Shown here: positions 25,864-34,744 of the stretch, piece by piece
Layout: each line of letters starts with the position of its first letter
How positions within the stretch are numbered: position 1 is the first letter of the stretch
Assembly (NCBI GenBank): GCA_963728855.1
Contig: CAVSLN010000011.1
Span: forward strand, 62,001-126,000
Origin: AC-43 sp963728855
Lineage (GTDB): Bacteria > Actinomycetota > Actinomycetes > Mycobacteriales > Micromonosporaceae
Direction: 5' to 3'
DNA: 64,000 bases
The notes under the pieces: model-generated
Told to the model about the DNA's origin: nothing
Seen by the model: the letters and a program-made list of their open reading frames with translations, nothing else
Database searches by the model: none
Program-made: the position numbers and the translations under genes

Positions 25864-26922
25864 TCATGAGTCACCTGGTTTCGAGTCGAGGCCCGAACAG
25901 CCGCGTAGGTCGGCGAGGTGTTTGAGGCGCTCGTCGGCGACCGTGCCGGTCACCCGTACGGGCTGGCCGGTGTCGGAGACGACCGCCGGTACCAGACTGT
26001 GCTGCACCACCGTCCGGCCCCGTACGGTCAGCTTGAGGACACCCGTGTTGACCGCCTCCGGGACCAGGCCGGAGCCGTACGAGAGGAAGTGGCCCATCCC
26101 GAAGTCCACGTAGGTCTGGTCGAACCAACCATCGGGTTGCAGCACCTGCGCGTGCGCGCCGACGATGATGTCCGCGCCGGCATCGGCGAGCTTTCGGGCG
26201 AAGTACTTCTGCGCCCGGCTGGGGCATTCGATGCCTTCGTTGCCCCAGTGCGAGAACACAATCACCAGATCGCTGTCGGCCCGCGCGGCGGACACCGCGG
26301 CAAGTGCCCGCTCCTCATCGAACGCCATGGCGATACCGGCACGGTCGTCCTTGGCGGCCCACTGCTCCGCCAGGTCGGTCACCTGGCTGAAACCGAACAC
26401 GGCGATACGCACCCCGCGTACCGTCGTCCGCCACGGGGCGAACGCCTCGTTCGCGTTGTGTCCGGCGCCGAAGGCCCGGACGCCGCCCGCCTTCAAGGCA
26501 TCGAGGGTGTCCGACAGCCCTTCCCGCCCGTAGTCGAGGGTGTGGTTGTTGGCCAGGGTGACGGCGTCGACCCCGGCGTCGTGCAGTGCGGTGACGGCCC
26601 GCTCGTCCGTACGGAACAGGTCGCGCTTCGGTTCGGCGGTATCCCGCCGCGTGATGGATGTATCCAGGTTGGCAAAGGTCAGGTCGCTCGACGAGAGCGT
26701 GTCGACGATGGAACCGAACGCCGTCTTCGGGTTGTCGAGCAGCTTCGCGGTGCGGCCCATGAACTGGACGTCACCGGCGAAGGCCAGGGTCACCTCCGGG
26801 CCGTCGGCCGGTCGGGCCGGCCTCGACGTGCAGGCCGTCGACACCAGCAGGACGGCGGCGACGGCAAGCAGCGCGGGAGCCGCCCGAGCCCGTAAGCCGC
26901 CCCGCTTGGGGTAGTAGGTCAA
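25864..26922 (-). CDS. CapA-family protein, exported
   Basis: A 352-residue CapA/PgsA-type protein of the metallophosphoesterase superfamily. Motifs: LAFAGDVQFMGR, ANLDTSI, LANNHTLDYGREG, FSHWGNEGIECPS and IIVGAHAQVLQPDGW. It has a signal sequence ending VSTACTS; the Cys may be lipidated, though the lipobox is not canonical. I choose the TTG start at 26922: it forms a TTGA overlap with the upstream acyltransferase stop and has GGAGGG five bases before it; a GTG at 26955 is a weaker choice. CapA proteins accompany poly-gamma-glutamate or other envelope polymers; no PgsB/C partners are present here, so the polymer is unknown. Confidence 0.83.
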   Translation of the reverse strand: MTYYPKRGGLRARAAPALLAVAAVLLVSTACTSRPARPADGPEVTLAFAGDVQFMGRTAKLLDNPKTAFGSIVDTLSSSDLTFANLDTSITRRDTAEPKRDLFRTDERAVTALHDAGVDAVTLANNHTLDYGREGLSDTLDALKAGGVRAFGAGHNANEAFAPWRTTVRGVRIAVFGFSQVTDLAEQWAAKDDRAGIAMAFDEERALAAVSAARADSDLVIVFSHWGNEGIECPSRAQKYFARKLADAGADIIVGAHAQVLQPDGWFDQTYVDFGMGHFLSYGSGLVPEAVNTGVLKLTVRGRTVVQHSLVPAVVSDTGQPVRVTGTVADERLKHLADLRGCSGLDSKPGDS

Positions 26923-28280
26923 CGCACCCTCCAATACATCGGTGGTACCGGGCACCCGGCGCAGCCCGTCACCCGGCGTCGGTGGCGCGGTGGCGGGCGG
27001 TTCCAGGCACGTACGGCAGCGGCACGGTCGGCCCTTCGACCAGCGGCAGCGCTACGGTCAGCGCGTCCATCGCGGGGTCGGCCGGTGGCCGCGGGGCCGG
27101 CACCGGTGCCGCGTGGCGAGCCGGCTTCGCACGCCGGGTGCCCCAGTTGGGGAAGCTCGAAGAGCCACGTCGCGCCGGCCTTGCGCAGCAGGGTCTCCAG
27201 CGTCAGGCAGATGGCGACCACGAGCGCCGTCAGGACGGCCGGCTCGAAGACCGCGGCCACCAGCTGCCCGCGAACGTCCATAGTGGACAGTGGGCCGTAG
27301 AGCGGCCAGTCCAGCAGCGCGACGATGGGCATGTGGATGACGTAGATCGGCAGTGTCCGGCGCCCGAGAGCAGCCAGGGAGTTGCCCAGCGCGGGCCAGC
27401 GCGAGACCTGGCCGGCGGCCGTCACGCCGAACAGCACCGCGACGATGCTCACGAGCGGCCAGACGAGCGGCCACGCCTGGGAGGCCGTGACCGCCATCGC
27501 GAGCAGGGCGACGGCGTAGGCCGCACCGGTCAGGGCGACGCGCCGGAGGTTGGCGTTGGCGGCGAGCCGCTCGATGAGCGGACGGAAGAACACGCCGGCG
27601 AGGAAGAAGAAGAGGTTCTGGTAGAGGTTGCCCCGGTTGCCGGGGCCCGTCAGGAGGTTCGCGGCCGCGGCGGCCGACAGGAGGAACGCGGGCACCAGCA
27701 CCAGCGCCGGCGGAGCCCTGCGGACCATCTTGGCGATGACGAAGTAGAGCGCGAGAGCGTAGAGGTACCAGAGGTTGGGCGGCGTGATCGTCAGCTCTTC
27801 GAGCAGGTCCAGCGGGCCGCTGGCGTGGAGGGTGTCGAAGTCGGGGGTGAGCGCCAGCACCGCGGTGTGGATGAGTATCCAGAGGACGTACAGGTAGTAG
27901 AGCCTGGCGACCTTCGACCGGCGTACCACCGACCACGGCCGGTTCACCGCGTTGGCGGCGAAGAGCCCGGAGATCGTGAAGAACAACGGCATGCGCATCG
28001 GAAGCAGCTGCTCGACCAAGGTGCCCCACATGCCGGGGATCGGCAGCGAGATCCGCCAGGTGATCTCCAGGTAGTGCTTCTCCACGACGTGCCACAGCAC
28101 GACCAGGATGATGCAGACGCCCTTCGCGGCGTCGGCCCAGACCTCGCGCTGACGGGCGTTGGAGTCGCTACCACCCACTTCGCCGGGCGGGCGGGCAGCC
28201 CCGGTCCGGTCTACCATTAAGTTACTCTGAGTAACGAGGGTCGGCGCGCCGCCCGGTGTGCTCGACGTAGAGAAGATCAT
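26919..28280 (-). CDS. Acyltransferase family 3 membrane protein
   Basis: A membrane protein of about 453 residues and ten helices. REVWADAAKGVCIILVVLWH contains the catalytic-type His of acyltransferase-3 proteins (OafA/OpgC group), which move acyl groups onto cell-surface glycans. Further typical parts are RMPLFFTISGLFAANA, FFFLAGVFFR and RRTLPIYVIHMPIVALL. The last 70 residues are Arg/Pro/Gly-rich and cytoplasmic. The start is uncertain: ATG 28280 (weak site) or ATG 28217, which follows a palindrome. First gene of the five-gene envelope operon; its stop overlaps the TTG of capA. Confidence 0.82.
   Translation of the reverse strand: MIFSTSSTPGGAPTLVTQSNLMVDRTGAARPPGEVGGSDSNARQREVWADAAKGVCIILVVLWHVVEKHYLEITWRISLPIPGMWGTLVEQLLPMRMPLFFTISGLFAANAVNRPWSVVRRSKVARLYYLYVLWILIHTAVLALTPDFDTLHASGPLDLLEELTITPPNLWYLYALALYFVIAKMVRRAPPALVLVPAFLLSAAAAANLLTGPGNRGNLYQNLFFFLAGVFFRPLIERLAANANLRRVALTGAAYAVALLAMAVTASQAWPLVWPLVSIVAVLFGVTAAGQVSRWPALGNSLAALGRRTLPIYVIHMPIVALLDWPLYGPLSTMDVRGQLVAAVFEPAVLTALVVAICLTLETLLRKAGATWLFELPQLGHPACEAGSPRGTGAGPAATGRPRDGRADRSAAAGRRADRAAAVRAWNRPPPRHRRRVTGCAGCPVPPMYWRVR
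28221..28235. promoter_or_regulatory. Palindromic operator candidate at the head of the Van-like operon
   Basis: A perfect dyad GTTACTC-T-GAGTAAC, much less GC-rich than its surroundings, three bases upstream of the alternative ATG (28217) of the acyltransferase gene. If that start is used, the dyad covers the normal ribosome-site position and would be an operator; if ATG 28280 is used it lies inside the coding region. No regulator gene is adjacent. Confidence 0.45.
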
Positions 28281-28804
28281 CGCTCAGCTCGTACCTCTAG
28301 GGAGACTGCGGTCTTACCCAACGACGGCCGCGCTCGGCAACTAGTTCAATCCCAATCCCGTGACTCGCTGTGACGCGGCACACGTGGTCCCCGTGCAAAC
28401 TCCCGGCCCGCCCGACCGTCGACGTGCTCAAGGAAGGGGAGCGGTAGCGCCCGCGCGTGATGGGCGCGGGTACCCGGCGGCGAGTCAGGCGCCGCATCGG
28501 GTCATGCGAGATCCTTCACTCTCCGTCGACCGCTTGCCCGCCTCGTGCCTGGCCGGGGCGGTCTGCGCGCGTGGCGAGGTCCGCGCGGCCGAGCCGCAGC
28601 CGCCGGCTGACGTGCGCCGGCGCGTCAGGGCGGCTGCCCGGAGTCAATCCACCGATGCGGCACCGCTGCCCGTTCGGGCGGCCAGGCGGTGTCGCAGGGC
28701 ATGGTGCCCGCCGCCAGCCGGCCGAGGATGGCCGGTGCGTGGGCGGCGACACCCGGGCCGAGACTGCTCGGCGGCGTTGAGCAGAGCCGGAGGTGAACCC
28801 GCTG
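28281..28804. other. Intergenic region, 524 bases, no gene seen
   Basis: This lies between the debranching-enzyme stop (minus strand) and the start of the Van-like operon. No frame has coding character. The stretch around 28300-28350 is slightly AT-richer and could hold the operon promoter, but I see no clear -35/-10 pair. The segment 28540-28800 is very GC-rich with several short dyads and no clear terminator. Confidence 0.45.
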
Positions 28805-31003
28805 TCAGTGGTGGCGGGCCAGCCGGGTCTGGAGCGTGGGCTGGCGCAGCACGGTGACGCGGTCGCCCCGGGTACGGACGGTGTGCCGCCCGTTCCGGCG
28901 GCGCCGCACGAGGAGGTCGAACGTCGCGCCACCGACCTGTACCCCGTGCAGCTCGAGCTCGGGTAGCCACTCGGGCAGGTGCGGGTCGACCAGGATCGTC
29001 CGCAGCGGCGCGACCGGCCGCAGGACGAGCAGCGCCTGGACGAGCGCGATGACGCCGCTGGCCGACCATGCCTGCGGTGCGCAGGACCCGGGGTAGACGC
29101 CGGGGTGCGGGTACGCCGGGTCGCGGGGCAGGCCGCTGATGACCTCGGGGAGCCGGTGCCCCTCGAACAGCGCGGCGGCGGCGAACGTGGCTTCGGCGAG
29201 GCGGTGCAGTTCCGGCCAGCAGCCGTAGCGGGCGAGCCCGAGTCCGATGGTACCGGCCTCGACCGGCCAGACGCTGCCGCGGTGGTAGCTGAACGGGTTG
29301 TACGCGGGGTGCTCGGCCGACAGGGTACGGATCCCCCAGCCGCTGAACATGTCGGGGACGAACAGCCGGCGCGCGACGGTCTTGGCCAGCCGGGCCGGCA
29401 CGATCCCCGTGGCGAGCAGGTGCCCGTCGTTGGAGCCGACCGAGCGGACCTGTTGCTTGTCGGGGCCCAGTGCCATGGCGTAGCAGCCCTTGTCCGGCAT
29501 CCAGTACGCGGGGTGGAAGCGGCGGCGCAGGGCGGCGGAGCGCCGGACCATACCGGCCGCGTGGGCGGGCTCGCCGGCGGCGGCGAGCGCGACTGCACCG
29601 TGGCGCAGGGCGGCGTAGCGGTAGCCCTGCAGCTCGCTCGGCGCGATCGGGTTGTCGACGATCCGGCCGTGCTCGTCGACGATGGCCGTGGCGGAGTCCT
29701 TCCAGCCCTGGTTCTTCAACCCCTGCGGCGAGCGGGTCCGGTACTCGACGAAGCCGTCGCCGTCGAGGTCGGCGTAGCGGTCGAGCCAGTCGAGAACCCG
29801 CCGGGCGGTCGGGAGCAGGTCCCGTACCGTGTCCCGGTCACCGGTCCAGGCCAGGTACTGGCCGAGGAAGACCAGGAAGTCCGGCCCGGTGGCGTAGTCG
29901 CCGTAGTAGTCGGTGAACGGGTCCATGCCCAGCCGGGACAGGGGGCCGCGACGGGACTGGTGCAGCAGCTTGCCGGGTTCCTCGTCACGCCAGTCGTCGA
30001 TGGCCTGCCCGACATGCGCGGCGTTGAGCCGCAGGCTGTCGCGCAGCATCGTCGGGCCGGCCAGCAGCGCCTGCCACGACACGGTGAGCGTGTCCCGGCC
30101 GAAGATCTGCTGGTAGATCGGCAGCCCGGCGAACGGCGCCGCCGGCCCGGGCGCCTCGCCCAGCGGCAGCCGGGCCAGGTCGTCGACGGCGGTGGCCCAG
30201 GCGGCGGTGACATCGAGGTTGCCGCTGCGCAGCCCGGTCAGCTCGGCGGCGAGGGTACGGCGGGCGCGGCCGGGCGCGTCGTCGGGATCGGTGTACGTCG
30301 CGGGGGGTGCCGGCTCGCGGCATCCGTCGAACACCGGCTCCGCGACGAGCTCGACGGTGGCTGTCCCGCCCGGCGGCACGGTCAGCGAAACGGTGAGCGT
30401 ACGGTCGGCGTACCGCACGGGTACGGCCGCCTCGACCCGGATCGCGACGGCCAGGTCCAGGTCCGGATGGGCGTACGTCAGCCGGAGCTCCCGCTGTTCG
30501 CCGTCCCACTTCTCGGTCACGTCGCCGTGCTGGCGGCGCCGCCCGCGTTCGGCCTCGTCGGTGTCGGCGAAGTCGGCGGCCAGCTCCACGCTGATCTCGA
30601 CCTGGCACGGCTGGGCCGCGAAGCTGTGCACGCCGAGGCGGGAGCGCAGCCCGGCACCGAGGAAGCGCTCGATGGTCAGGTAGAGCGCCCGCGACGGTAG
30701 TGCCTCGCCGTCGCCCAGCTCGGCGTACGACAGCTGGCCGTGCGCGCCGACGTTGGCCGTACTGAACGCGACCGGCTCGCGACCGTCGACGCCGATGCGC
30801 TCCCGGCTCAGGACCCGGGTGTTGCGGGCGAAGAACCCCTCCGCGCCCGCGCCGGTGACCCGGCCGTGCACGTCGGTGACCAGCGTGCTCCACCCGCTGG
30901 CCACGTACAGCAGGTCGGGGCGGACCCGCAGGTCACGCACCCGGCTCACGGCCGGCGTCGCGCCGCTCGACCGTGCCGCCCGGTGCTGACCGACCCGCGC
31001 CAT
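28805..31003 (-). CDS. Amylo-alpha-1,6-glucosidase-like (glycogen debranching) protein
   Basis: A 732-residue cytoplasmic protein. The N-terminal third (about 30-250) matches the GDE N-terminal beta domain (LYVASGWSTLVTDVHGRVTG, GFFARNTRVLSRERIGVDG). The C-terminal half is an (alpha/alpha)6 barrel: IYQQIFGRDTLTVSWQALL, FTDYYGDYATGPDFLVFLGQ, WKDSATAIVDEHG, GWGIRTLSAEHPAYNPFSYH and GSVWPVEAGTIGLGLARYG. Such enzymes act on glycogen- or other alpha-glucan side chains, though many bacterial members are uncharacterised. ATG at 31003 has GGGGAGGGGG directly upstream. The GlxA-type regulator gene ends only nine bases before it, so the two are probably cotranscribed. Confidence 0.85.
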   Translation of the reverse strand: MARVGQHRAARSSGATPAVSRVRDLRVRPDLLYVASGWSTLVTDVHGRVTGAGAEGFFARNTRVLSRERIGVDGREPVAFSTANVGAHGQLSYAELGDGEALPSRALYLTIERFLGAGLRSRLGVHSFAAQPCQVEISVELAADFADTDEAERGRRRQHGDVTEKWDGEQRELRLTYAHPDLDLAVAIRVEAAVPVRYADRTLTVSLTVPPGGTATVELVAEPVFDGCREPAPPATYTDPDDAPGRARRTLAAELTGLRSGNLDVTAAWATAVDDLARLPLGEAPGPAAPFAGLPIYQQIFGRDTLTVSWQALLAGPTMLRDSLRLNAAHVGQAIDDWRDEEPGKLLHQSRRGPLSRLGMDPFTDYYGDYATGPDFLVFLGQYLAWTGDRDTVRDLLPTARRVLDWLDRYADLDGDGFVEYRTRSPQGLKNQGWKDSATAIVDEHGRIVDNPIAPSELQGYRYAALRHGAVALAAAGEPAHAAGMVRRSAALRRRFHPAYWMPDKGCYAMALGPDKQQVRSVGSNDGHLLATGIVPARLAKTVARRLFVPDMFSGWGIRTLSAEHPAYNPFSYHRGSVWPVEAGTIGLGLARYGCWPELHRLAEATFAAAALFEGHRLPEVISGLPRDPAYPHPGVYPGSCAPQAWSASGVIALVQALLVLRPVAPLRTILVDPHLPEWLPELELHGVQVGGATFDLLVRRRRNGRHTVRTRGDRVTVLRQPTLQTRLARHH

Positions 31004-31012
31004 CCCCCTCCC

Positions 31013-31981
31013 CTACCCCGGCGGTACCCGGCCTAACACGGGTCCCTGGAAGGCCGAACGGTAGGCGTGCGGGCTGGTACCGACGACCCGCTTGAAGCGG
31101 TCGCGGAAGGCGGTGGGTGAGCCGAACCCGACCTGGCTGCCGATCCGGTCGACCGGGTGGGCGGTGGCTTCGAGGAGGTACTGCGCCTGGCGGATCCGGG
31201 CGCGGTGCAGCCACTGAAGTGGCGTGGTGCCGGTCTGCTCCCGGAAGCGGCGGTTGAGCGTACGGGTGCTCATCCCGGCACGCGTCGCGATGTCCTCGAG
31301 GGTGAGGTCGTTCGCGGTGTTGTCTTCCATCCAGCGCAGCAGGGGCTCCAGGACCGAGCCCCGCGGGGTGGGTGGTTGGTCGTGGACGATGAACTGGGCC
31401 TGCCCGCCTTCGCGTTCCAGGGGCATGACGGACAGCCGGGCCGCGTCGGCGGCCACGGCGGAGCCGTGGTCGCGGCGGATCAGGTGCAGGCACAGGTCCA
31501 GCCCGGCGGCGGCGCCGGCGGAGGTGAGGAACTGGCCGTTGTCGACGTAGAGCACGTCGGGGTCCACGACTATCCCGGGATGGCGCTGCGCCAGCGCCGC
31601 GGCGCCCCGCCAGTGCGTGGTCGCGCGGTGTCCATCGAGCAGTCCGGTCGCGGCGAGGATGAACGCTCCGGCGCAGATCGAGGCGATGCGGGTACCGCGG
31701 GCGGCGGCGCGCCGCAGGGCGTCGAGGACCTCGGCCGGTACCGGGGTGGTGGGGTCGGCGCAGCCGGGCAGGATGACGGTGTCCGCGGCCGCCAGCGCCG
31801 CCAGGCCCCAGGGCGGCTGGAGGGTGAACGCTCCGGCGTCGACGGTCGGGGTGACGCCGCAGACACGGACGCGGTACGGGGCGCGGCCGTCGGGCAGCCG
31901 GGTACGGGTGAACACCTCGATCGGGGTCGACAGGTCGAACGGGATGACCTTGTCCAAGGCGAGTACGGCCACCGTGTGCAT
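31013..31981 (-). CDS. GlxA-type transcriptional regulator (DJ-1/PfpI + AraC HTH)
   Basis: A 322-residue DNA-binding protein. Residues 1-180 form a class I glutamine-amidotransferase-like domain with C102-type nucleophile elbow ASICAGAFILAATGLLDG; residues 215-310 hold two AraC helix-turn-helices (LTLEDIATRAGMSTRTLNRR, VGFGSPTAFRDRFKRVVG). This family senses unknown small molecules. It sits 9 bases upstream of the debranching enzyme gene on the same strand and is divergent from a short DJ-1-derived gene. It may control its own operon. Confidence 0.9.
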   Translation of the reverse strand: MHTVAVLALDKVIPFDLSTPIEVFTRTRLPDGRAPYRVRVCGVTPTVDAGAFTLQPPWGLAALAAADTVILPGCADPTTPVPAEVLDALRRAAARGTRIASICAGAFILAATGLLDGHRATTHWRGAAALAQRHPGIVVDPDVLYVDNGQFLTSAGAAAGLDLCLHLIRRDHGSAVAADAARLSVMPLEREGGQAQFIVHDQPPTPRGSVLEPLLRWMEDNTANDLTLEDIATRAGMSTRTLNRRFREQTGTTPLQWLHRARIRQAQYLLEATAHPVDRIGSQVGFGSPTAFRDRFKRVVGTSPHAYRSAFQGPVLGRVPPG

Positions 31982-32124
31982 GGCAATACCTTAGGCATAC
32001 CGCTGATTCCGGCCAAGCGACTCGAGCAGGGCACTCGCGTCAGCGCAACGCTGGCGAGAATCTGGTGGAACGTGGCAGTCCAGCTGGTTCCCGGGATCGT
32101 GCACGCTGACTAGCGTCGGGCACC

Positions 32125-32400
32125 ATGCTGGTACAGATCGTGTTGTTCGACGGGTTCGACCCGCTCGACGTCATCGCACCGTACGAGGTACTGAGCGCCG
32201 GTGGAGCGGCCACCGAGGAGGTCGAACTCACCGATGTCGTGCTCGACGGCAGCCGGCTGACCTGGGCCCAGTCCATCACCCGACCGATGCGCCTGAACCT
32301 CACCTTCGACGTCACCGTCGACGGGGACCGGCTGACCGGCCGCTCGAAGGCCGGCCGGCTGCCCGCCGCCAAAGTCACCGGGTACCGCGTGCCGCCGTGA
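32125..32400 (+). CDS. Short chimeric protein: DJ-1/PfpI N terminus on an unrelated tail
   Basis: A 91-residue frame. Its first 25 residues (MLVQIVLFDGFDPLDVIAPY) are the first strand and helix of a DJ-1/PfpI protein. After about residue 32 the sequence changes abruptly to a beta-rich tail (LNLTFDVTVDGDRLTGRSKA, ending KVTGYRVPP) that looks like the last strands of another small beta-barrel family. A complete DJ-1 protein is about 190 residues, so this appears to be two gene ends joined by a deletion. The frame is open across the joint, so it may still be translated; function is unlikely. Confidence 0.55.
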   Translation: MLVQIVLFDGFDPLDVIAPYEVLSAGGAATEEVELTDVVLDGSRLTWAQSITRPMRLNLTFDVTVDGDRLTGRSKAGRLPAAKVTGYRVPP

Positions 32401-32500
32401 CCTACGTCTGTCCACAGTGGAGGAACCGTCGGGCCCCACGATCGCGGAGCCAGCCGACTAAAGTCTTCCTCGCGCCACCCGCGACCGCAGAGGAGCGCGA

Positions 32501-33373
32501 ATGTCGATCACGGTAGAGAACCTGGTCAGCTTCGGCATCGGTCTGGTTGAGGTGCTCGTCTTCATCGGGTTCCTGGCGGCGCTGTGGAAGCTCCTCAACG
32601 TCATCACCCGCTCGTTCGACGACCACGGGGAGATCTTCGTCCGGGGGAACTGGGCCTACCTGGTCCAGCGGTTGGGCATCGCCGTGGCGCAGGCGATCGG
32701 CATGCTCAGCTCCATCGGCATCCACACGCCCAACCGCTGGAGCGACCTCGGCTGGCTGGCGGTGGCCGGTGCCTGGGTCTTCATCCTGCTCCTGGCGGTG
32801 CATCCGGTCATCGACCAAACCGTCGGCCGGCACGTCCAGCGCCCCGACGACGCGCGCTCCGACGTCCTGGCGGTCAGCGTGGTGAAGGCTGCCTTCTATG
32901 TCGCGTTCGGCTTCGTGGTCAACGGGTCGCTGACCGGATCCGCGCCCAACTGGCCCACGGCCGTCGCGGCGACCCTCGTCTTCACCGTGCTGGGCGGTGC
33001 CCTGCTGGTCGGTGGCTACGTCCTCGTCGACGTGGCCAACCCGTTCCCGTTGCGGGAAGGGGTACGCGTAGGCCGGCTGACATCGAGTCTCGAGGCCGCC
33101 GGGGTGCTCGTCGCGCTCGGACTGATCATGCGCAACGCCATCGCCGGGGACTTCGTTGGCTGGGTACCGGCCCTCACCGGGTTCGGCGCCACCGCGGCGG
33201 CCGGGCTGCTGGTGCTGTACGCGACCCGCTGGGTGTTCGACAAGCTCGTGCTGACCCAGAGCACCATCCGGGAGGTGCACGAGTCGGACCGGGTCACCGC
33301 GGCCGCTCTGCTCGCGGCGTTCCTTCCGCTCGTCGCGATGCCGGTGACCGCGGTCGTCGGTACGTTGGTCTGA
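32501..33373 (+). CDS. DUF350-family integral membrane protein
   Basis: A 290-residue membrane protein with about eight helices. It starts VENLVSFGIGLVEVLVFIGF and repeats a similar plan after residue 140 (ISLTG-like helices with TAVAATLVFTVLGGALLVGG and YVLVDVANPFPLREGVRVG), as expected of the duplicated DUF350 family. The polar loop SSLEAAGVLVALGLIMRNAI is also typical. Function unknown; in other bacteria it lies near polyamine- or lipid-related genes. GAGGAG stands seven bases upstream of ATG. A single gene. Confidence 0.78.
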   Translation: MSITVENLVSFGIGLVEVLVFIGFLAALWKLLNVITRSFDDHGEIFVRGNWAYLVQRLGIAVAQAIGMLSSIGIHTPNRWSDLGWLAVAGAWVFILLLAVHPVIDQTVGRHVQRPDDARSDVLAVSVVKAAFYVAFGFVVNGSLTGSAPNWPTAVAATLVFTVLGGALLVGGYVLVDVANPFPLREGVRVGRLTSSLEAAGVLVALGLIMRNAIAGDFVGWVPALTGFGATAAAGLLVLYATRWVFDKLVLTQSTIREVHESDRVTAAALLAAFLPLVAMPVTAVVGTLV

Positions 33374-33407
33374 GCCGCCCGTACGGCACGGCCGGTGGGC
33401 GGCGGTG

Positions 33408-33584
33408 TCAAGCCCCGGCGATCAGCAGGACGACACCCACCGCGATATTCACCAGGGCGTTCGCGTTGAGGAGCCGGAGGCGGCGGGCGATGTTCTCCCT
33501 GCGCGGCGCGAGGTAGCGGAAGAGAACCAGCTCCGCGACGCCCGCGGCCACGAGGAACGCGCCGATGCCTTGCAGGATCGTCAC
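33408..33584 (-). CDS. Small membrane protein, 58 residues
   Basis: GTG at 33584 gives a 58-residue protein with two hydrophobic segments (QGIGAFLVAAGVAELVLF and LVNIAVGVVLLIAG) separated by a basic loop (APRRENIARRLRLLN). GAAGGG stands upstream of the GTG. Longer versions of the frame reach back to 33842 but are low-complexity. I do not recognise the family. It is convergent with the DUF350 gene. Confidence 0.6.
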   Translation of the reverse strand: MTILQGIGAFLVAAGVAELVLFRYLAPRRENIARRLRLLNANALVNIAVGVVLLIAGA

Positions 33585-33856
33585 CGGCGGGCCGCCCTTC
33601 GTGGCTCGGGTCCGCGTGCTCGACGACGCGCGGACGTCACACGTAACGATAGTTGACGGCCGATCCACCGTACGCGCGGCCACGCCCGCGCCGCGACGAC
33701 CGTACCGCCGCGCCGGGCGACCGGCACGGTGATGACAGACCGGACCACCAAACGGGCTCGGTCGTTCGGTGGACTGGCTTCGCCCGACGGTAGTGGCAAG
33801 CTCACCGTGGACGTGTGGCGGGAACCGACTGCTGATCGGCATCTGGAAGGTGGAGG

Positions 33857-34744
33857 GTGAGGACGGTCGACCAGGACGGCGGGTCCGCTGGCGGGCCGAC
33901 CGTGCGGCGTATGCTGCTGGGCGCCCAGCTACGCAGGCTGCGGGAGGTCAGGGGCATCGGCCGCGAGGACGCCGGCTATGCCATCCGCGCATCCGAGTCG
34001 AAGATCAGCCGGATGGAGCTGGGCCGGGTCGGCTTCAAGGAACGCGACGTCGCCGACCTGCTCACGCTCTACGGCGTGCTCAACGACGCCGAACGCGCGG
34101 CGCTGCTGACCCTGGTCAGCGAGGCGAACATGCCGGGCTGGTGGCACTCCTACAGCGACCTGCTACCCAGCTGGCTGCAGTACTACCTGGACCTGGAGGC
34201 GGCGGCGACGCTGATCCGCACCTACGAGGTCCAGTTCGTCCCGGGACTGCTCCAGACCGACGCCTACGCCCGCGCGGTCATCCGGCTCGGGTACGGCGAC
34301 GCCGACGACGAGGAGATCGGCCGCCGCGTCGGCCTGCGGATGGCCCGCAAGCAACTCCTCGCCCGCCCCGACGCTCCACAACTGTGGGCCGTACTGGATG
34401 AAGCCGTGCTACGACGGCCGATCGGCGGCCCCGACGTGATGCGCGCCCAGCTCGAGGCGCTCAGGGACGCCAGCAGGCTGCCCAACGTACAGCTCCAGGT
34501 GATCCCGTTCCACGCCGGCGGACACCCCGCCACCGGCGGCGCGTTCACCATCCTGCGCTTCCCGGACCAGGACCTGCCCGACGTCGTCTACATCGAACAC
34601 CTCACCAGCGCGCTCTACGTCGACAAGCGCGAGGACGTGGACCGCTACGTCCTCGCCATGGGCCAGCTGTGCGTGGAGGCGGCACCGGTGAACCGTACGC
34701 ACGAGATCCTGCGCAAGGCCCTGCGGGACCTCGACGCGGGATGA
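33857..34744 (+). CDS. XRE-family regulator with DUF5753 domain
   Basis: A 295-residue DNA-binding protein. The N-terminal HTH is LGAQLRRLREVRGIGREDAG with SESKISRMELGRVGFKERDV. The C-terminal DUF5753 part begins YLDLEAAATLIRTYEVQFVP, then GLLQTDAYARAVI, and ends with YIEHLTSALYVDK, all hallmarks of the large actinomycete family (BldB/Scr1-type partners). In this family a DUF397 gene usually follows; here none does, so the partner is missing or elsewhere. GTG at 33857 follows a purine-rich stretch (GAAGGTGGAGG). Confidence 0.9.
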   Translation: MRTVDQDGGSAGGPTVRRMLLGAQLRRLREVRGIGREDAGYAIRASESKISRMELGRVGFKERDVADLLTLYGVLNDAERAALLTLVSEANMPGWWHSYSDLLPSWLQYYLDLEAAATLIRTYEVQFVPGLLQTDAYARAVIRLGYGDADDEEIGRRVGLRMARKQLLARPDAPQLWAVLDEAVLRRPIGGPDVMRAQLEALRDASRLPNVQLQVIPFHAGGHPATGGAFTILRFPDQDLPDVVYIEHLTSALYVDKREDVDRYVLAMGQLCVEAAPVNRTHEILRKALRDLDAG

